From Protula sp. h YS-2021 (Eukaryota; Annelida; Polychaeta; Sabellida; Serpulidae), in contig OX457027.1 in assembly GCA_949752745.1 (NCBI GenBank), positions 58,656,053-58,720,052 on the forward strand: a stretch of 64,000 nt of DNA, written 5' to 3'. A model generated the notes under the pieces. The model searched no databases. It had not been told where the DNA came from and worked only from the letters and a program-made list of their open reading frames with translations. Below, in pieces: positions 35,067 through 46,595 of the stretch; within the stretch, counting starts at the first letter, position 1; every line of letters starts with the position of its first letter. A program made the position numbers and the translations under genes.

Positions 35067-35272
35067 TCAGTGCTTGTGCTCGGGGTGCCGTTTATGGCAA
35101 CCCTGGATAATGCAGACATGAGCAAATTTACAGTCGCGGTACAGGCACCCCTTAGTTGTTTGGAAGTTTTTGCAAATTTCGGAACCACTAGCGGGGTCGA
35201 TGGGTGCTTTTGTGCGGGGTGCCGTTGGGGCGTTACGGGTGGGTCGTGTGCGTGGGCCCAGGTGGGGGCACA
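35067..35272 (-). pseudogene. gag remnant with CCCH zinc finger
   Basis: Frame ending at 35067. It encodes ICKNFQTTKGCLYRDCKFAH, a C-x8-C-x4-C-x3-H finger, followed by C-x4-C-x3-H-P, the nucleic-acid-binding end of DIRS/Ngaro gag proteins. The N-terminal part of the frame past about 35272 is satellite sequence, so most of gag is missing. Confidence 0.75.
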
Positions 35273-36310
35273 AAAAGTGCCGCCATTTTGTCAGTTTTTT
35301 GTCAATCGTCAAAAAAGTAATAGCCAGGTGGGGGGGGGAGGGGCCACTCAGGGAATATTCCTGCGTAATATCAAAACGACTGGAGCAAAACTGTAGGAGA
35401 GTAGCATTTTAAAGAGAAAAGTTTCAGATACGCACATACATTCAAGCCCCCTATTGTGATACGACTAACCCAGTCCGACAAAGTCGGCTGGGTTAAAAAC
35501 CGGTTGCTGAAAATTTTTCAAACCTCTGCACTTGCCAAATCTCTAGCGGATCTCAGAAAAGTAAATTACAAAGAAGCCCTAACGTTGGGCTACACCTAAA
35601 AATGGAAACACTATTACTAAAATTACTTGCAGAAGAATTATTCTGATAAACTTGATCTCAAAAACAAGAACAGCAGTATTCGAATAAATCCAATCAACTG
35701 CAGCAGGCAAAAAAATTTAAAATGCCGCCAAATGGCCAATTTTTGGAGAATCGCCATTTGGTCCATTTTTTTGGCGGATCAACACAAAAGTAATTTTTCA
35801 ACAGAGAGCCACCTGGTAAACGTTCATACAAAACTGGAAGGGAATCCTATCCAAATTTTGGTAGAAGTATTTTGAAAACTGGCAAACAAAAAAGTTTAAA
35901 ATGCCCCACACTTTTCCAAGTTTTGGCGGCTCGCCAAGGAAATTAATTTTTTTCAAGAGAGAAGCGTCTAGGGAACAATTGCAGAAAATTGGAATAAATC
36001 CTATCCAAATTGTGGGACAACCGTTTTAAAAATTAGCTATCAATAAATAAAAAATGCCCCCCATTTGGTCAATTTTTGGTGGATCGCAAAAAAAAAGTAA
36101 TTTTTCAAGGGGCATTCGTAGTGAACATTATGCAAAATTGAAGAAAATCCGATTAAAATTGTGGGAGAAGAAGTGTTTTGAAAACTGGTAGCAAAAAAAT
36201 TTTAAATGACTCCAATTTGGCTATTTTATGGCGGATTACCAAAAAAAAAAAAAGAGAGAGAGAGGCCTACCTAGAGAACATACGCACAAAATTTGAAAGG
36301 AATCCTATCA
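35273..36310 (+). repeat. ~165-bp repeat array with hairpin-bearing leader
   Basis: Several imperfect units share CAAAAAAGTAATTTTTCAA, GGAAGGGAATCC, TGTGGGAGAAG and TTTTTGGCGGATCGCC-type palindromes. At 35435-35500 lies a leader, CCCCCTATTGTGATACGACT, with a hairpin CCGACAAAGTCGG; an inverted copy of the leader is at about 1148-1203. A GCCCGACGAAGTCGGCTGG hairpin recurs at about 36427-36450 after a C-run (36391-36405), probably marking the other end of one element. Confidence 0.75.
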
Positions 36311-36450
36311 AAACTGCGGGAGAAAAAGCATTTTAAGTGAACGTCTACATATGTAAATACGAACACACGAATATACAGACCACGGATGCTCCCCCCCCCC
36401 CCCCCACCCTCCCACTGATACCATAAGAGCAGCCCGACGAAGTCGGCTGG

Positions 36451-38239
36451 CCTTACAAACAGCCACATAACTAGATTCTCTAGTGTCGTGGAAACTTGAT
36501 CCGTAATTTGCATTCTCATAAATAACTCTGTGAGTTGCTAGATAGAATCACATCTAGTATATAGACAAAAAGAGAGCTGATTGCAAAATGACACGAAGAT
36601 AATATGAAGCAGACTCACACAGTTCTAATATCGGCGTAGTTTTGGGCAACTATACAGCATCATAATTACAAAATTTCCCGCGCGCGGGAATTTGAGTATG
36701 AGCTCAGTAAAGCGATCCAGCATACGAGTGACGCTGTACTAATGAATTCTCGGACGAAGCAAAAAAAAAAAACAACAACAGAAACAGCCGAGAATCGTCA
36801 CGAAAACTGCTTGGGAAATCTTGTCCAGGTTCGACTTATCCAGACAAGATTCACCCTATTGGAAAATAAAAACGTTTTGGGTGCTTCGCAGAAGACATTA
36901 GCGATCGGCATCCTTTCACATTAACGCACCGCTATTAGTGCAGACTATTTCAACCTGTCTTACGAGGTTCTTTGAGAGACTACATCATTTGTATTTTATA
37001 TTAACCCCCATATTATGTTTCAGCCACAGTACATTTCAATCATAAATAAATCCATAATTTCGAAACACTCCGAACTTGCTTATTTGTAATCCCCCCGCCC
37101 CCACATCCTAAGCCCTTTGCCGCAACTTTTCATGAAGGGGGTGATACATGAATACTGACAACGCCCCCCCCCCACCCCCGGCTCCCCACCCTAATCCCCA
37201 TTTTGATATTAAATCACAGTAACTAACCCATACCATTTTAAACGTCTAGTACTCTTCTCTTGATAATTTAGAACAAGACAACCCCCCCCTCCCCCCCCCC
37301 CCCCGAGTGAAACAATCTCAGTATGCACTCGTTCTTATATACTGCGGCTTCATGCCGGACAAAAACGCCGAGTCAAATAAGGGTTCTTTTCACTCCATTT
37401 CCTGACTAGCAGTCAATTTACAGAATACACTTTTTCTTTATTTACTTTTTTTAATTTTCCAAACACAGTGACTACCACCAGCCATCACGCTTGCATATTT
37501 TAGTAGGCTGTAACAATGGTTTGCTCCAAGCAGCCGATGCTTTTTCATGAAAAGCCCAGTGCAAATCATAATATATATGTAATGTATAGGGCAAAAACCG
37601 CGTCAGCACAGAAGAACAACGTTCTGAGAGAACTGTCGCAGTGAACATGGTACAAGAAAGAGAGCAGAAACAAACACTCATTGTCTTAGTTTATTTTAAA
37701 CTGTGCAGCACTGTCGAGCACTGGGATTAAAACCAGCACACACAAACATGTACGTGAACACTGACATGAATGCACGGCGCAGCTAAACCAGCACAAAGCC
37801 ATAACTTACACACAAATCACATGACGAATCAACGTCCAGCAATTTCAAATATGTCAACCATTACACAAAAATCCCAAAGGACTTCATGGAATATCTGATT
37901 ACGCATATTCCTTTAACATACACAACACATTAGGGTTTCCAGCGTCCAAAGAAGAGAATTACTTGTGGGAGCACCGTCGTGAATCGTTAAAATTTCCCGG
38001 CTGAAAGCTTAATATAAGTAGCATTGTGAAAGTTATTTTACTCTCAATAAATTCACCATCAAAATGCTACTGAGCTAAAGCCTGCAGCCGGTTGATTTTC
38101 TGTTTTCACCTCTATGGTTCGTACAGTTTTTATGAAAATGTAGAGCTTCTATATATAAACATATTACTAGGTATTCTTACTACGTCTCATCCAGGAGGAT
38201 TCAGTGCAGCTGGCTGTCATCCAACCCTGCGCCTTGTGC
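36451..38239. other. non-coding stretch beyond PRPF18
   Basis: No exon recognised. Long C-runs lie near 37163-37175 and 37282-37304. Confidence 0.45.
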
Positions 38240-38245
38240 TTTATT
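38240..38245 (-). terminator. candidate poly(A) signal for PRPF18
   Basis: AATAAA on the minus strand, about 410 bp after the PRPF18 stop codon. It is the first canonical hexamer I noticed there; no downstream element was checked. Confidence 0.35.
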
Positions 38246-38657
38246 TGCTCGTTTTTTCATTGGACGAGCAACACATCCGGTGCCTTTTTCTTTAAAAAAA
38301 AATGTTCAGAAGAGTTTGCATGCACGTCCCATATATTTGTCAATAACTTCAAATTTTCTCACAAGAAAGGATAACAGCTATCAGTTTTAGCCAGCAGAGC
38401 ACTAGCTGCTTCGTGTCCTTCCTTCAACACGCCTTTCCGCACAGGGATCCGTTCACAGTTTGCACCCTCTATACACAGCACTTTTTGTACCTGTGTTGGC
38501 ATAGCAACAGGGTCACGTGAGCACCGTATACTCCACGCCCATCACTGTCTTTGTTCCTCCTCCCGTGCTGTGTGAACACAGTGGCAGTCATTCCGGGAGG
38601 GCGGGGCGCGGTGTGGCAGGAGGAGGCGGGGGGGGGGGGGGGTTCTTGTCCAGTCAC

Positions 38658-38744
38658 TCAGTGCTTTTCCCCCACGTAGTTGACCATTTTGGAAGGGTCG
38701 GTCGGGAAGTATTTCTGACTTTGCGTCATCAGTCGTTTTACAGC
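38658..38744 (-). CDS. PRPF18: PRPF18 coding exon 10 and stop
   Basis: Acceptor atttttatag. Encodes [20 protein letters not shown] and VNYVGEKH, then TGA (38658-38660). A C15 tract begins 15 bases after the stop in the mRNA sense (38628-38642). Confidence 0.95.
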   Translation of the reverse strand, partial: AVKRLMTQSQKYFPTDPSKMVNYVGEKH

Positions 38745-41700
38745 CTATAAAAATTGTAATAATAAGATAAGAATCAGTGATTGGTGCCGTTTTTTATTTT
38801 TTTAAATCTTTCCAAACTAGTACAACTGAACTTGCTGGAATTATGATCTTTGTAGTAGTGAAGCTTTTCAAATAAAAAACTGTTTAAGTGCAACGTATGA
38901 TTCATTGTTTTCGCAACACAGAGCAAACGATCATCGACAGATATTGATCAATTTCATCTTATTGATTTTGCTGCTACCTTATGAAATACAAACAAATTTT
39001 ACTAACGAAAGTTGTTTTATGTATTATAAATTGACGTTATTTCATTTTATTACTAAGCGACCTTCGTTCTGTTGGTAGGAAAAGTCTCGATTTCTTTCCA
39101 CTGTTTTACACTTCAGTTTGATTTCGCACGGGAATGTCAGAAGGTATTACCTGAATGTACTTGCGCTGGATCTCGTCGTTGAGTACATGAGCCACATTCT
39201 TGTCGGAGATCTTCTCCCGCCCAGTACGCGCGTGGATACCCACCATAGTGACGCCTATCGGCCACGGCGCATTGCCAATAGCCATCTCCAAATACGCGTC
39301 GTTTGCCTGTAAACAATTCTGTTTCTGTTCGTTTCTTTCAGAAATTAATAATGTGCAGAAGGTTTGACAACAACCCACGGTACACTTATCGGTCTTTGGA
39401 CAATCCGGCACCCTGTCAACTTGGCCCGCAGCGACAGACAACCCAACTCCCACACCACACACAATTCCGCCAAACCAGCATACATTTATATTACGTCAGT
39501 TCTACCATTTCCCCCTTCTGCCCTGAAATGCTTATCATGAAAGCAAAAAATAGGACAAGTTGCTGCCCTAGTTTTCAAACATCAATCTGAATATAATGTT
39601 GACAATTTTGCATACAGGTATCTTACTCATATAAATCAATGAACACATCACAAAAAAGTCAATCCCTGTCGGATAGCAACTGGTCATTATTTATTTTTTC
39701 TTTTGTAAACTGTTATTTCAATTTATATTATCTGATACAAAGTCATATGTATAGGTTTCCAAAAGCTTTCATTATCTGTTTCAAGAAACTTTGATTATAT
39801 TTCGTGGTCTGTGTCATCTTGAAAACTAAATTTTATCTTATCAACTTTTTTCCTCACTTAAACATCCAGATGACCTCATTTATATTATGTACAAGAAAAT
39901 TTGGAAATTAGGCGACGAGACAGTAACTGGGTGCCGAAATGTTTTTGCCGGGTGTCGAGATGTCCCAAGAAATTCCGCGATGACAGGGTGACAGTTGCAG
40001 AACCTCCGCATTATCCTCAAGTCCACCATGCAATTATTTGTTTAATTCTCATCTTAACACACGTTAATTTTAACTTTAACGTTACTTACTTATCTGGACT
40101 AGAATTCTCGTAAAAACAGTCTTACGTGACAGGCTGCAAAATTTGTTTGTGAGTTCTAGGTTTTCAGATTAAGCATTTCGTACCTTACCCCTGAGGTAAT
40201 TACGATCTAATGTGTGAGTTCTATGTTTTCAGCTTTAAGCATTCTGTATCTTTTCCGGAGGTAATTACGATCTAATGTGTGAGTTCTATGTTTTCAGCTT
40301 TAAGCATTCTGTATCTTTTCCGGAGGTAATTACGATCTAATGTGTGAGTTCTATGTTTTCAGCTTAAAGCATTCTGTATCTTTTCCGGAGGTAATTACGA
40401 TCTAATGTGTGAATTTTATGCTTTCAGCTTTAAACATTCTGTACCTTACCCTGAGGTAGTTACGATCCAATAAATGCTTTACGACATCCACCAAGCACTG
40501 AAGAATCATCCGATCAATAGTCTGAAAAATAAACATGAAGAAATTTGCACTTTTCCAAATTTAATTTATTTTAGTTATTTATTTCACGCCATTTTTCACC
40601 TCAGCAAGAATCTCAGCTATTACCTACAACCTGTAACACCCCTCCCTCACCCAGTCTGAAGGTACTTAACATTTTACGTTCTGATGCACCACGATTTAAC
40701 ATAGTAGTTTGTATTTTCATGAACTATATAGGAAATTTCTAAACAGCAGCGATGTGGTTGGAGCACTCCAAATTTTGTCTCAAATATTTTTGAAAGCTCA
40801 AAATTAAACATAAAAATTCAAAAACAAATTGACCAAAAAAAAAAAACTTACTCGTCGTTTTAAGCTCCCCAGTAAGGGTTTGATATAATCTACTGTTTGC
40901 GTGTGTGTAGCACTTGCTAATTTCCCGCGAAAACTCCGCTTCTCGTCTGTTGGTCGACCATTCAATTCATCTCCCCATAATTTCAAGACCAGCTGCAAAA
41001 TAACAGCCCGGTAACTGTGTAATTTAATTATCAGCAAAGCTGGATGATAATCCCGAGCAAATGACTCGTTAGTACATGTTCTTATTATATGTGTTTACGA
41101 TTAATCCATTAGCATAATCTCAGCATTTCATTCTTAACAACATCAGACCTGTGTATCACACCAAAGTCAAAATATTTCACTCGTATGCAAAATTTTAAAT
41201 CTAACAGCTCACCACAAAACAATGTAAATACCGACAAATCCAGTTTGCTTCAAGATATCCTATACAATAGGATATAAAAGCGGCATAAAAAGCTTAAAAT
41301 CTATCTGAAATACCTCCCTACCTTGAGAAAACCTAGTACAACCTCGGAATCGACGTCCACATCATCCTGTCCAAACTTCTCTGCTAAGTTCTGTAGGTAA
41401 GCGATACAGTATACATTAGTAGTGCTGTGCTCCTTCGTAATGCACAGCCCCAAAACTGTACAATTGCGATATGACGATTCTGTCCAAACAGCTGTGTCGC
41501 CGTTTCAAAGTATTCTGTCAAACTGGGGCAATTTTTTTTTTATTTAATTTATTTTTTTTCTCATAATATTGCTTTTTTCTTATAATATTACAAAAACATT
41601 TTTCGTCAGAAAAAGAAAGGCCAATGACCTTAAAAATAAAAGCATTTGGTGTTACGGCATGATGTATTTTCATGTAAAATGCCTTCTTGCCTATTCACAG

Positions 41701-44700
41701 TAAACTGTGCATGCGCAAGTAAAAAGCTAGACGTGCAGATGTGACTTGCCATATTTAGCTTCAGGTTTAAAAAAAAAATACAACCATAAATTGGGGAATG
41801 CACTATCATAGGAATTAGCATATTTCATTCACAAAGCCCTTAAGACAGGATGTTTTTATTCACTCCTGGGCAAAAATTTAACGAGATCTCACATAATTTG
41901 AATTACACTCTGGTCATACCATGCACTATTGCTACAAGAGCAGGTAATTTGGTATCACTAAGAGAGCGCCACACCAGAACAAAACTGTTCAACTGAAAGA
42001 ATTATGCCTCAGTCGCCAAAAGATATACGATATATTAGTGGCCTGCTGGAATTTCGCGAGTTGTCAGTCCGCGGCCACGAGATATTTAACGATTTTCCTT
42101 CCCTGATTATCACTACTGCATGATCATCAGCAGTATCATTGTCACTATCGTAAGTTGAGCCGGGCACCCTCACAGCCGCCCAACATCGACATAGCAGCCC
42201 TGACGTAGGGCTTGTCGGATATTTAACAGCAAACTTCTATCATTTCCCAAGCTCCCCTCCCCTTCCCTACCCGCGAGCGTATCTGCCCTTACGTGCAGTT
42301 TGTCAAGGGTCAAGCCGTCGTCCTTTACGCGCACGTCATGGGCTTTGATCTTGTCTGAGTCGCTAGCGCCGCTTCCATGCTGCAGGATTTCCTTCAGGTA
42401 CTCTTCATCCACCTTGTCCATGGCAGCTTTAAAGTCGTTTTTAAAACCCTACAACACATTTTTTCTTTAATCTACCAATTAAGGGTAAAACTTGCTAAAC
42501 TGAGCTCATTACGCTGAAATTTACAACAACAAAAAAGAACACAATTTGTTACAGACAGGTTTAAAGTTCCTGAAGAACATCTAGCGTAATAGGCAAAATA
42601 TTATTTATAGCATTTTTTTTAACATAGAATTATTTTACAAAAAAGAGCAAACCTTAATGACTTCAGGCATCTGTAACTCAAGCTTCTTCAACCGCTCGTA
42701 CGCCTCAGCGTCCGTCTCGCCGAATAACTTAATGGGTTCTTCTCGCTCTCTTAATCTTCTGTTTAACTGCAAGTATTATATTTGAGGAAATCTTAAAGTT
42801 ATTGATCTATTTCAGACATTGTGTTGTAAACATTATGTAAATAGACGTCCAACGAACATAATAAACAACCCTTACATGCTGCTACAAATGTAATAAAACG
42901 ACTTGCATTACAATCAAAAGATCAATTATTTCAAAACAATACGGTATTTTGAAGCCATGGTGGCTATACTCAATGAATAGGCAAGACATTAAACCTCTCT
43001 CCCCCCACCCCGCGGCATGTCTTTTCTGTCACATTGTACCTGCTCGTGTTTAACACCGCTGTAAGTTTTAATAAATACACTCACTCACCGTGCCTCTTCG
43101 CTCAATCAAATAGTGTTAGTACGTACTTACCAAACAAGCTTCATGTACATAGGAATTGCCAGCCTTACCTCTTTCCGTGATATCTGCTTGTCTTCTTTGT
43201 CTTTACATGCACTGGTTCCTTCAGAGCCGGAGTCATTACCTTGTGACAGCTACAAATCGAAAATATCACCTGTGACTATACATTATTACCTCCTGAATAT
43301 GCAACCAGTGGATTTGTTAACTTCCGATACTAATTTCCTTTTATGAAAACTTGTTGGCCTTTAAACTAAAAATTCGGAAATTTCAGACATTTTTCGCATT
43401 TAATTTTGGACTGACGACAACAGTATTAGTTTGTTAACCCCACCGAAGAAAAGATAAGACTAAGATATGAAGCACACACCTCAGAGTTTTCATCTTCAAC
43501 AATTTTCAATCTTTTGTGTTTTCTCCAGTAATCTTCGGCTTGTTTAGCTGCTAAATCACTTCTCTTAAAATACTTTTTTCCAGGAGCCTAAAACAACAAG
43601 CACTACATAAATCATTTCCTTTTAATTCATACACTCGGTTCTAATTTTATTAGACTATTATACAATTATACTGTACTATTCAATAGGGACAGCGAAGGGA
43701 ACATTCATATAAAACATGAAAGCAATCCCATCGAAATTATGGGAGAAGAAACATTCCGACAACTGGTTACTAAAAAAAAGGTAGACAGAAAAAAACATTC
43801 TAATCGAGGGCAATCCCATAAAACGAGGAACACGATCTGACGAAAGTCAAATCGGTAAACATTGGGCCCAAATTAAAATTAAAAAAAAAACACCTAAATT
43901 TCCATTTTTTTAATTCGGATTTAGTGCGATCCCCTTTTAAAAGGATAATTCATAACCATGTATCCTGCTAAAAACTGGCCTATGTGCATTAATATTGCTA
44001 ACAAAAATGATAGGACTACAGAATTATAGAAAACAGAAGCTTCTATTGCATCTTGCTGGAATCAAGGAGTCACTTTTTAATGTACAAACACAACTAAAAA
44101 ACAATTCACAATGTGACATCAAAAGTCAAAATATCCCAAACAAGCATTTTGGAAAATTTTGCATTCCATCAGCATATTTATGCCACGTCGGAATATTTAT
44201 TGTGCACCAACGGAAGTTTAGTTATTCTCATAATTCTACTGTCTGCCTTGCGAAAAAATTTTTTCTTGCAATATACATTAATTCTTAGCTTTTTGTGAGC
44301 CTTTATAGCTTCCTGTTGAAAGGTTTCACAGCTTAGAAAAATGCTGATCCATTCTTTTTAATTAGGATAAATTAGTGTCGCTGTCAGACTTTATGTACTT
44401 ATATTGTACTTATTGCAAAAAAATATATGTCACAAAAGTACTTAAATCCAAATGTTGTTGTTTCACAAACTTTATCACTTTTTTGCCAAAGAAATGTGAG
44501 GACTTAAGAGGCGAAAACTACCATCATAAAGTTTGTTTTATTCCTTTGAATTCTGAATGAAACTTGTTGATGTTGGCACGGAGTAATTTTTATTTAGAAT
44601 TGTAACGTTCCCACTATACCGGCACATCTACATCGTCATTTTTTATAGTATGGAGAAGTGATCAACGCCCCCACCCCCATCCCCAACCCGCGAACGCGTA

Positions 44701-46595
44701 CTTTTTAACTGACGCTTTTAATTGTCTTCTAGTCAATGCAATACAGACCAGTAGGGTGCTTCTTTTCGGATACAACAGAAATATCGCAAAATCAAAAAAT
44801 GACTGGTTAGCATCTGATAAGTAACTTTTAACGCTCATGTGGCTACGAGAAATTACTGCAGATTTTGCAAAGATATCATTTTTGATTTTCTCCACACATC
44901 TGTCACAATAATGTTTGCATGAAGTATAGAAGTCTTTTGGGACAGACAAGTTTCACAAACCTTATTACTTGTTTTGCCAAAAAATAAATAAGGACTTAAA
45001 CTACAATTAGTAAATGTGCTTTCTTTATGCTTTCTGCATAAAAATGTAAGTTTTGAACGTTGTTAAGGGTACGTTTTTTTTTGTTAATGTTCCTCCTACA
45101 ACCGGGGCCGTTACAGTCAGGCTCTGGAAGATCGTCGTTACAAAGTTTTCTGTAGGTCTTGTTTAAATGACCAGGAAGGTGGCCATTACAGAAAGTTTTT
45201 AATGTATCTCTGTTTATCCCGATCTGGAAGTTGTACACTATAAACCCGATTTACTGTGGCCTTTATATCCTAGTCTGGGAGATGGTAACTACAAGGCGAA
45301 TCAAAAGTACGAACACGGAACCTCAAAAACCGAGTATAAAGTATGACTGTTCAATAACCATATTTAAGGTATTTAAGGTGCTATCCATGAAGGATACATA
45401 AAAATTGTTTGATCCCAACCCTACCTCTTGATGTGCGATAAATTTATGATTCCACTGACAATATAAGGCTTCGTATAGGTCCAATACGCCTCCCCTTTCA
45501 CACACAACATACGGATTTTATGGGAGGCCCTAAAGTAGGACACATACAGTTAACTTCCCTGACTGCACAAATCAATAACACAAACTTAATGCATCACTAC
45601 TTTTCTTGATATCGTTTTACCTCATCCTCTGTCTCACAAATAAAAAAATGTAAGGGCACAACATTAATCACATAAGCGTTCTTCGAACATTTTGCAGTGA
45701 TTGTTGAAAATGTTAATTCTCATTGGTGGACGACAGGTTGTAACGTGAACTCGTCCTCAAGAACAAGCCAGATGCTAGTCCTAGATGACTCTTGCTTCCC
45801 AGCAAGAGTCAATAGTTCCTATAATATAACTTGTCATTGATCTCAATTTTTCAATCTCGGCGCACGACTGGAGTTAATGGCGTTAATGGCGTTTAGAAAG
45901 GGTGCATCACATAAATAACACAATTATAAATTATGGCGCACAATTTTTATGGTCAAACAACAATTTTGTAATGAGAAAAATAGATGTTTACTTCAGATCA
46001 GAATAAAGAATCTCCCATTATCGCCCACAACAACAGTGAATCTGCAGTTGTAAAACCACTCTTTACTCCACTTTGGTAGTTTGGACGAGGTCGAAAATAG
46101 TGCGCCAGGATACTTCTCAGTGTGCTTTTTAAGACAAGGCATGCCACTCCGAACCTCGGTGTCCTGGAACATGCGCCGAAAGATCTAGAGCCGCGAAAAT
46201 TGAGATCAATGGTGATTTCTATTACAGGAACTGCGACCCTTTCTGACCTGGGAAGACAGAAAGGGTCCACTGGGACTAGCCAGATGCCAATTTGCCAACT
46301 CTTTCGACTCAAATTCCTTATTTTGTGATACCTGACAAATAAAACATTCTTTCAGCCACGGAAGATGTTCTTTTAATTTCACCAATTTCGAATCACTGTA
46401 ATATTTCGCTCTCCTCCCAATCGCAAATCACACAGACAAAACACAACCCACTTATTATCGCTCACAAACACCCGAATATCTACTGAAGGCCCCGGCTTCC
46501 ATTTTACGTATATCTAATAAAATGTAAATTACCATAACATTGCTGTCGCTTAACTGTTTGTCTTTTTTGGCTATCTCAGACAATAAGAAATCCAT
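38658..46595 (-). CDS. PRPF18: pre-mRNA splicing factor 18, complete coding region, 10 exons
   Basis: PRPF18 acts in the second catalytic step of splicing, helping the 3' splice site dock in the spliceosome. Coding exons (minus strand order): 46533-46595, 43480-43587, 43169-43249, 42653-42766, 42293-42448, 41322-41390, 40852-40992, 40450-40521, 39151-39306, 38658-38744. They join to 348 residues; human PRPF18 has about 342. Markers: [14 protein letters not shown] at the start, [10 protein letters not shown], the SFM-type motif [36 protein letters not shown], and the near-invariant [20 protein letters not shown] followed by [12 protein letters not shown] (about 270-301), then [13 protein letters not shown] at the end. 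Every exon length is a multiple of three, so all nine introns are in phase 0. Intron 8 holds a minisatellite copied from the end of exon 8. Identity is secure. Confidence 0.97.
39151..39306 (-). CDS. PRPF18: PRPF18 coding exon 9
   Basis: Acceptor attgtttacag, donor CAG|GTAATA. Encodes the near-invariant [20 protein letters not shown] region and [16 protein letters not shown], the conserved loop and last helix of the Prp18 domain. Confidence 0.98.
40150..40475. repeat. 65-bp minisatellite made from the PRPF18 exon 8 / donor boundary
   Basis: Five units at exact 65-bp spacing (GGTAATTACGATCTAATGTG at 40194, 40259, 40324, 40389; exon version GGTAGTTACGATCC at 40454). The last unit is the exon 8 end itself; the others lie in intron 8. 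On the minus strand the unit farthest from the exon keeps CCTCAGGGGTAAGG, a donor-like sequence, while the middle units read CTCCGGAAAAGATAC and have lost the GT. Confidence 0.93.
40450..40521 (-). CDS. PRPF18: PRPF18 coding exon 8
   Basis: Acceptor ttatttttcag, donor AGG|GTAAGG. Encodes [18 protein letters not shown] and DRNYLR. Its last ~26 bases and donor are the template of the adjacent 65-bp minisatellite. Confidence 0.94.
40852..40992 (-). CDS. PRPF18: PRPF18 coding exon 7
   Basis: Acceptor ttattttgcag, donor CGA|GTAAGT. Encodes [13 protein letters not shown] and [15 protein letters not shown], helices of the Prp18 domain. Confidence 0.96.
41322..41390 (-). CDS. PRPF18: PRPF18 coding exon 6
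   Basis: Acceptor cttacctacag, donor AAG|GTAGGG. Encodes [18 protein letters not shown] and GFLK, the start of the helical Prp18 domain. Confidence 0.95.
42293..42448 (-). CDS. PRPF18: PRPF18 coding exon 5
   Basis: Acceptor tgttgtag, donor CAC|GTAAGG. Encodes [20 protein letters not shown] and ends LTLDKLH, which joins exon 6 as in other PRPF18 proteins. The frame stays open ~120 bp into the intron, so the donor is needed to place the exon end. Confidence 0.93.
42653..42766 (-). CDS. PRPF18: PRPF18 coding exon 4
   Basis: Acceptor atacttgcag, donor AAG|GTTTGC (weak). Encodes [19 protein letters not shown], the Prp4/Prp18 SFM motif. Confidence 0.95.
43169..43249 (-). CDS. PRPF18: PRPF18 coding exon 3
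   Basis: Acceptor gatttgtag, donor GAG|GTAAGG. Encodes a Ser/Asp-rich variable linker ending KQISRKE, the start of the SFM-like motif. Confidence 0.9.
43480..43587 (-). CDS. PRPF18: PRPF18 coding exon 2
   Basis: Acceptor gttgttttag, donor GAG|GTGTGT. Encodes [16 protein letters not shown], matching the conserved KKYFKRSELA of other PRPF18 proteins. Confidence 0.93.
46533..46595 (-). CDS. PRPF18: PRPF18 coding exon 1
   Basis: ATG at 46593-46595 opens [20 protein letters not shown] and the exon ends ATG|GTAATT. The ATG is directly preceded by cttcttacag, so a non-coding exon upstream is possible. Confidence 0.9.

Larger units (their letters stand above)
31799..35272 (-). mobile_element. Ngaro/PAT-type tyrosine-recombinase retrotransposon, 5'-truncated
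   Basis: On the minus strand the order is gag remnant, reverse transcriptase with RNase H, tyrosine recombinase, then B1-A2-B2 split direct repeats. This is the plan of Ngaro/PAT elements of the DIRS order, which integrate with a tyrosine recombinase instead of a DDE integrase. No methyltransferase domain lies between RNase H and recombinase, which argues against DIRS1 itself. The matching A1 repeat and most of gag are missing: at about 35272 the sequence passes directly into a ~165-bp satellite found elsewhere in the window. The element can therefore no longer move by itself, although its RT and recombinase frames are nearly intact, implying a fairly recent copy. Confidence 0.9.

Noticed and set aside
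42170..42292. Continuation of PRPF18 exon 5 in frame
   Set aside because: The extra sequence has no counterpart in PRPF18, and a strong GTAAGG donor plus exon 6 homology place the end at 42293.
44662..45238. Two adjacent minus-strand frames with several Cys ([12 protein letters not shown] and others)
   Set aside because: They lie in PRPF18 intron 1, have no consistent splice sites and match no family I know.
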